A stretch of 13,493 nt of DNA, from contig JAHWIG010000017.1 of NCBI GenBank assembly GCA_019322735.1, positions 1 through 13,493 on the forward strand, read 5' to 3'. The stretch comes from Candidatus Woesearchaeota archaeon. Lineage in GTDB: Archaea; Nanobdellota; Nanobdellia; Woesearchaeales; BS150m-G63. The notes below the pieces were generated by a model, which made no database searches, was not told the DNA's origin, and saw nothing but the letters and a program-made list of their open reading frames with translations. This document shows positions 11,915 to 13,493 of this stretch, one piece after another (position 1 is the stretch's first letter; every line of letters begins with the position of its first letter). A program made the translations under genes and the position numbers.

Positions 11915-12484
11915 ATGGTAAAAGAAAAACCTACAAGTTTTGAAGAATTTTCTAAAAGTAGAAAAGGTTCTGGTAGAAGTTCTGGTAGAAGTTCTGGTAG
12001 AAGTTCTGGTAGGAGTTACGGAAGGAGTTCTGATAGGAGTTCTGATAGGAGTTCTGATAGGGGTTCTGGTAGGAGTTCTGGTAGTAGTTACGGAAGGAGT
12101 TCTGATAGGAGTTCTGATAGGGGTTCTGGTAGGAGTTATGGAAGGAGTTCTGATAGGGGTTCTGGTAGGAGTTTTGATCGCAACAGAGGAAGCAGACAAA
12201 ATGTTGAAATGACCCAAGTTACTTGTTCCACTTGTAAAGCTAAATGTGAAGTTCCTTTCAAACCAACATCTTCTAAACCAGTATATTGTAATGATTGTTT
12301 TATCAAAAAAGGTAGCCAAGGCAAGGTTTCTAAAGAAGATTTAGATGCAATTAATGAAAAACTTGACAAAATAATGAAATTATTAGAAAAGAAAGAAGAA
12401 AAGAAAGAAGAAAAGAAAGAAGAAAAGAAAGAAGAAAAGAAAGAAAAAAAGAAAGCCAAGAAATCAATTAAATCGAAAGATTAA
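11915..12484 (+). CDS. Zinc-finger protein with Arg/Ser/Gly repeat domain and Lys/Glu tail
   Basis: The 189-aa protein has three parts. Residues 17-93 are a disordered repeat of RSSG, RSSD, RGSG and SYG units, rich in arginine like RNA-binding RGG/RS domains. Residues 101-130 form a zinc finger, C104-x2-C107...C125-x2-C128 with an extra Cys111, around CEVPFKP and KPVYC; I have the impression this CxxC...EVPFKP...PVYCxxC module is common in small proteins of DPANN archaea and CPR bacteria. Residues 140-180 are a coiled coil running into a KKEE repeat. The role is unknown; nucleic-acid binding or condensate formation is an inference from composition. The start at 11915 follows TATA spacing; ATGs at 11891/11894 would add up to eight residues. 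Confidence 0.85.
   Translation: MVKEKPTSFEEFSKSRKGSGRSSGRSSGRSSGRSYGRSSDRSSDRSSDRGSGRSSGSSYGRSSDRSSDRGSGRSYGRSSDRGSGRSFDRNRGSRQNVEMTQVTCSTCKAKCEVPFKPTSSKPVYCNDCFIKKGSQGKVSKEDLDAINEKLDKIMKLLEKKEEKKEEKKEEKKEEKKEKKKAKKSIKSKD
11964..12175 (+). repeat. 12-bp-based coding repeat (RSSG/RSSD units)
   Basis: Tandem 12-bp units of the type agttctggtaga or agttctgatagg are organised in three higher-order blocks, each opened by a SYG codon triplet and holding three, two and one RSSD unit in turn. The frame is preserved throughout. Confidence 0.85.
12388..12450 (+). repeat. gaaaagaaagaa 12-bp coding repeat (KKEE)
   Basis: Nearly perfect 12-bp units encode the Lys-Lys-Glu-Glu tail of the zinc-finger protein. 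Low divergence between copies points to recent expansion. Confidence 0.8.
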
Positions 12485-12532
12485 AGAGTTCTAATTATTA
12501 AATTAGTATATTATATGTGATGGGGAGATAAA

Positions 12533-12540
12533 TTTATATA
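12533..12540 (+). promoter_or_regulatory. TATA-like box of the 73-aa membrane protein
   Basis: The sequence tttatata is centred about 26 nt before the ATG at 12563, supporting that start over the internal ATG at 12602. Confidence 0.55.
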
Positions 12541-12562
12541 TTCTAAAATTATCTTTTATATT

Positions 12563-12784
12563 ATGTGCTTTAAAAATCTTAATAAATGGTTTGAGAGCAG
12601 AATGAAAAGGGTGGGTAAGTTCTCAATGTTGCAATGGGCCATATTAAAGACTTCCATTATCTTTTTTGGTATACTTATTGGTGCTTATTTATCTGATTGG
12701 GTTTTACAATATCAAATGATCTTTTGGATTGTTTTTATTGTTGGTTATATATATATTTTGAGTATAGTCTTGCCTAAGAAATAG
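12563..12784 (+). CDS. Small two-helix membrane protein
   Basis: The 73-aa protein has a basic amphipathic N-terminus (CFKNLNKWFESRMKRVGKF) and two transmembrane helices (about residues 24-48 and 50-71), ending in PKK. Positive charge at both ends predicts both termini in the cytoplasm. I have the impression that small proteins of this build are frequent in DPANN genomes, but they have no known function. A TATA box 26 nt upstream of the ATG supports expression as a single leaderless gene. Confidence 0.7.
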   Translation: MCFKNLNKWFESRMKRVGKFSMLQWAILKTSIIFFGILIGAYLSDWVLQYQMIFWIVFIVGYIYILSIVLPKK

Positions 12785-12797
12785 AAATTATTTCAAT

Positions 12798-12977
12798 TTA
12801 TAATTCTTCTTTTAAAGATGAAGAGTATTCTTGTTTAATGTATTTTTGATTATTTAAGTTTTCTTTTATTAATTCTATGTCTGTTTTTACACTTTTCATA
12901 ATCTCATTAATAAATTTATAGCTTGGATTAGATAAAGTGTTTAATTCTTCAAATCTTTTTTCTAATTCTTTAGTCAT
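12798..12977 (-). CDS. 59-aa coiled-coil protein
   Basis: The minus strand encodes MTKELEKRFEELNTLSNPSY..., ending EYSSSLKEEL, 59 residues with ATG at 12977 and TAA at 12798. It is helical and charged, with heptad-like spacing of Leu/Ile/Phe, and no membrane segment. A TATA-like ttttaaat (minus strand, 13001-13008) lies about 27 nt upstream of the ATG, the same layout as the other leaderless genes here, which is the main support for it being real. It follows the 133-aa gene in the same direction. No family is recognised. Confidence 0.6.
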   Translation of the reverse strand: MTKELEKRFEELNTLSNPSYKFINEIMKSVKTDIELIKENLNNQKYIKQEYSSSLKEEL

Positions 12978-13000
12978 GTCTAGCCTGTGAATTATGTTTC

Positions 13001-13008
13001 ATTTAAAA
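13001..13008 (-). promoter_or_regulatory. TATA-like box of the 59-aa gene
   Basis: Minus-strand ttttaaat centred about 27 nt before the ATG at 12977. Confidence 0.45.
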
Positions 13009-13050
13009 AGCTATTTTTTTTATCTATTAGTTAATTTAAAACAAAGAAAT

Positions 13051-13452
13051 CTAGTGATATTTATCAAAGATTGTTACATTAAAAGTATTCCTTTTTATAT
13101 CATAATTATATATTTTATATCTTGCACGATACATATTAAATGTTTTAGGAGGAAGATCATTATTGTATTTTATTAAATTAGACCAACTTATTTTGAATAA
13201 ATCAAACATTTCATTTTTTATTTTTATTACTTCTTTTTGATATTTTGTAAATTCACCCAAGAATAATCTTCCATTATTTAACTTTAATTTTAATGCAGAA
13301 TACTCTCCAAATTTGTTATCAGATTCCTCAAAATTATTTCTTATTAAATTAAGTTTATCTTCTAATGTGCTGTTATCTTCTAATGCGTTTTCTCTTTCCA
13401 TCATCTGTCTCTTGTAACTATGAAGTATAGATTCATCTTGATAGTGTTTCAT
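13051..13452 (-). CDS. 133-aa soluble protein of unknown function
   Basis: The product begins MKHYQDESILHSYKRQMMERENAL and is charged and helical in its first 60 residues. A more beta-like middle follows (KLKLNNGRLFLGEFTKY) and then a basic aromatic end (MYRARYKIYNYDIKRNTF). There is no signal or membrane segment and no recognised motif. A GTG at 13464 would add four residues. The ATG at 13452 is preferred because GGTGGGGG (minus strand, 13458-13465) ends 5 nt before it as a likely ribosome binding site. The promoter would lie at or beyond the window edge. Confidence 0.65.
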   Translation of the reverse strand: MKHYQDESILHSYKRQMMERENALEDNSTLEDKLNLIRNNFEESDNKFGEYSALKLKLNNGRLFLGEFTKYQKEVIKIKNEMFDLFKISWSNLIKYNNDLPPKTFNMYRARYKIYNYDIKRNTFNVTIFDKYH

Positions 13453-13457
13453 ATGTT

Positions 13458-13465
13458 CCCCCACC
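13458..13465 (-). promoter_or_regulatory. G-rich ribosome binding site of the 13452 gene
   Basis: Minus-strand GGTGGGGG with a 5-nt spacer to the ATG at 13452. It resembles the G tracts before the LSm gene and the gene at 9778. Confidence 0.45.
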
Positions 13466-13493
13466 TCAATTACATTATTTGATAAATTATGGT

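Noticed and set aside
11885..12319. Minus-strand open frame rich in Arg-Thr-Pro repeats
   Set aside because: It is the antisense reading of the 12-bp repeat in the zinc-finger gene; the plus-strand frame has the CxxC finger and a promoter.

Overview
The window looks archaeal and most likely comes from a DPANN-type genome of the Woesearchaeota/Pacearchaeota kind. It encodes archaeal-type aIF1A, ribosomal proteins S8e and L37e, and an Sm-like (SmAP/LSm) protein. DNA is AT-rich and genes are short and tightly packed. Most genes have an AT-rich TATA-like box about 25-29 nt upstream of the start codon, the signature of leaderless archaeal transcription. Lineage is inferred from gene content and style; no marker was searched.

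Layout. 1-206: acidic repeat-rich C-terminal end of a truncated gene. 247-1684 (+): a small lipoprotein, aIF1A, and a four-helix membrane protein with an Ada-like metal-binding tail. 1686-3252 (-): an operon-like run of a two-helix membrane protein, a small coiled-coil protein and a signal peptidase II (LspA) homologue. 3310-3906 (-): a MagIII-type DNA glycosylase. 3930-4136 (-): an unknown small protein.

4164-9362 holds the centrepiece, two large divergent genes separated by 54 bp. One (-) encodes a 778-aa protein ending in a RecB/Cas4-type PD-(D/E)XK nuclease with a C-terminal cysteine cluster. The other (+) encodes a 935-aa family-B DNA polymerase-like protein with intact 3'-5' exonuclease motifs and a polymerase palm that appears to have lost its catalytic aspartates. 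They seem to share one TATA-like element. I propose a two-gene DNA-processing or repair module; its function is not known to me.

9359-10661 (-): an unknown acidic protein, then S8e translationally coupled to a membrane protein with conserved His and Asp/Glu. 10851-11515 (+): LSm, L37e (54 aa), a strongly folding leader or ncRNA candidate, and tRNA-Leu(UAG). 11598-13452: small genes, including a zinc-finger protein with an Arg/Ser/Gly repeat domain and a Lys/Glu tail, a two-helix membrane protein, a 59-aa coiled-coil protein and one more unknown. No insertion sequence, CRISPR array, rRNA or replication origin was recognised, and no stretch over 300 bases lacks a gene or RNA candidate.
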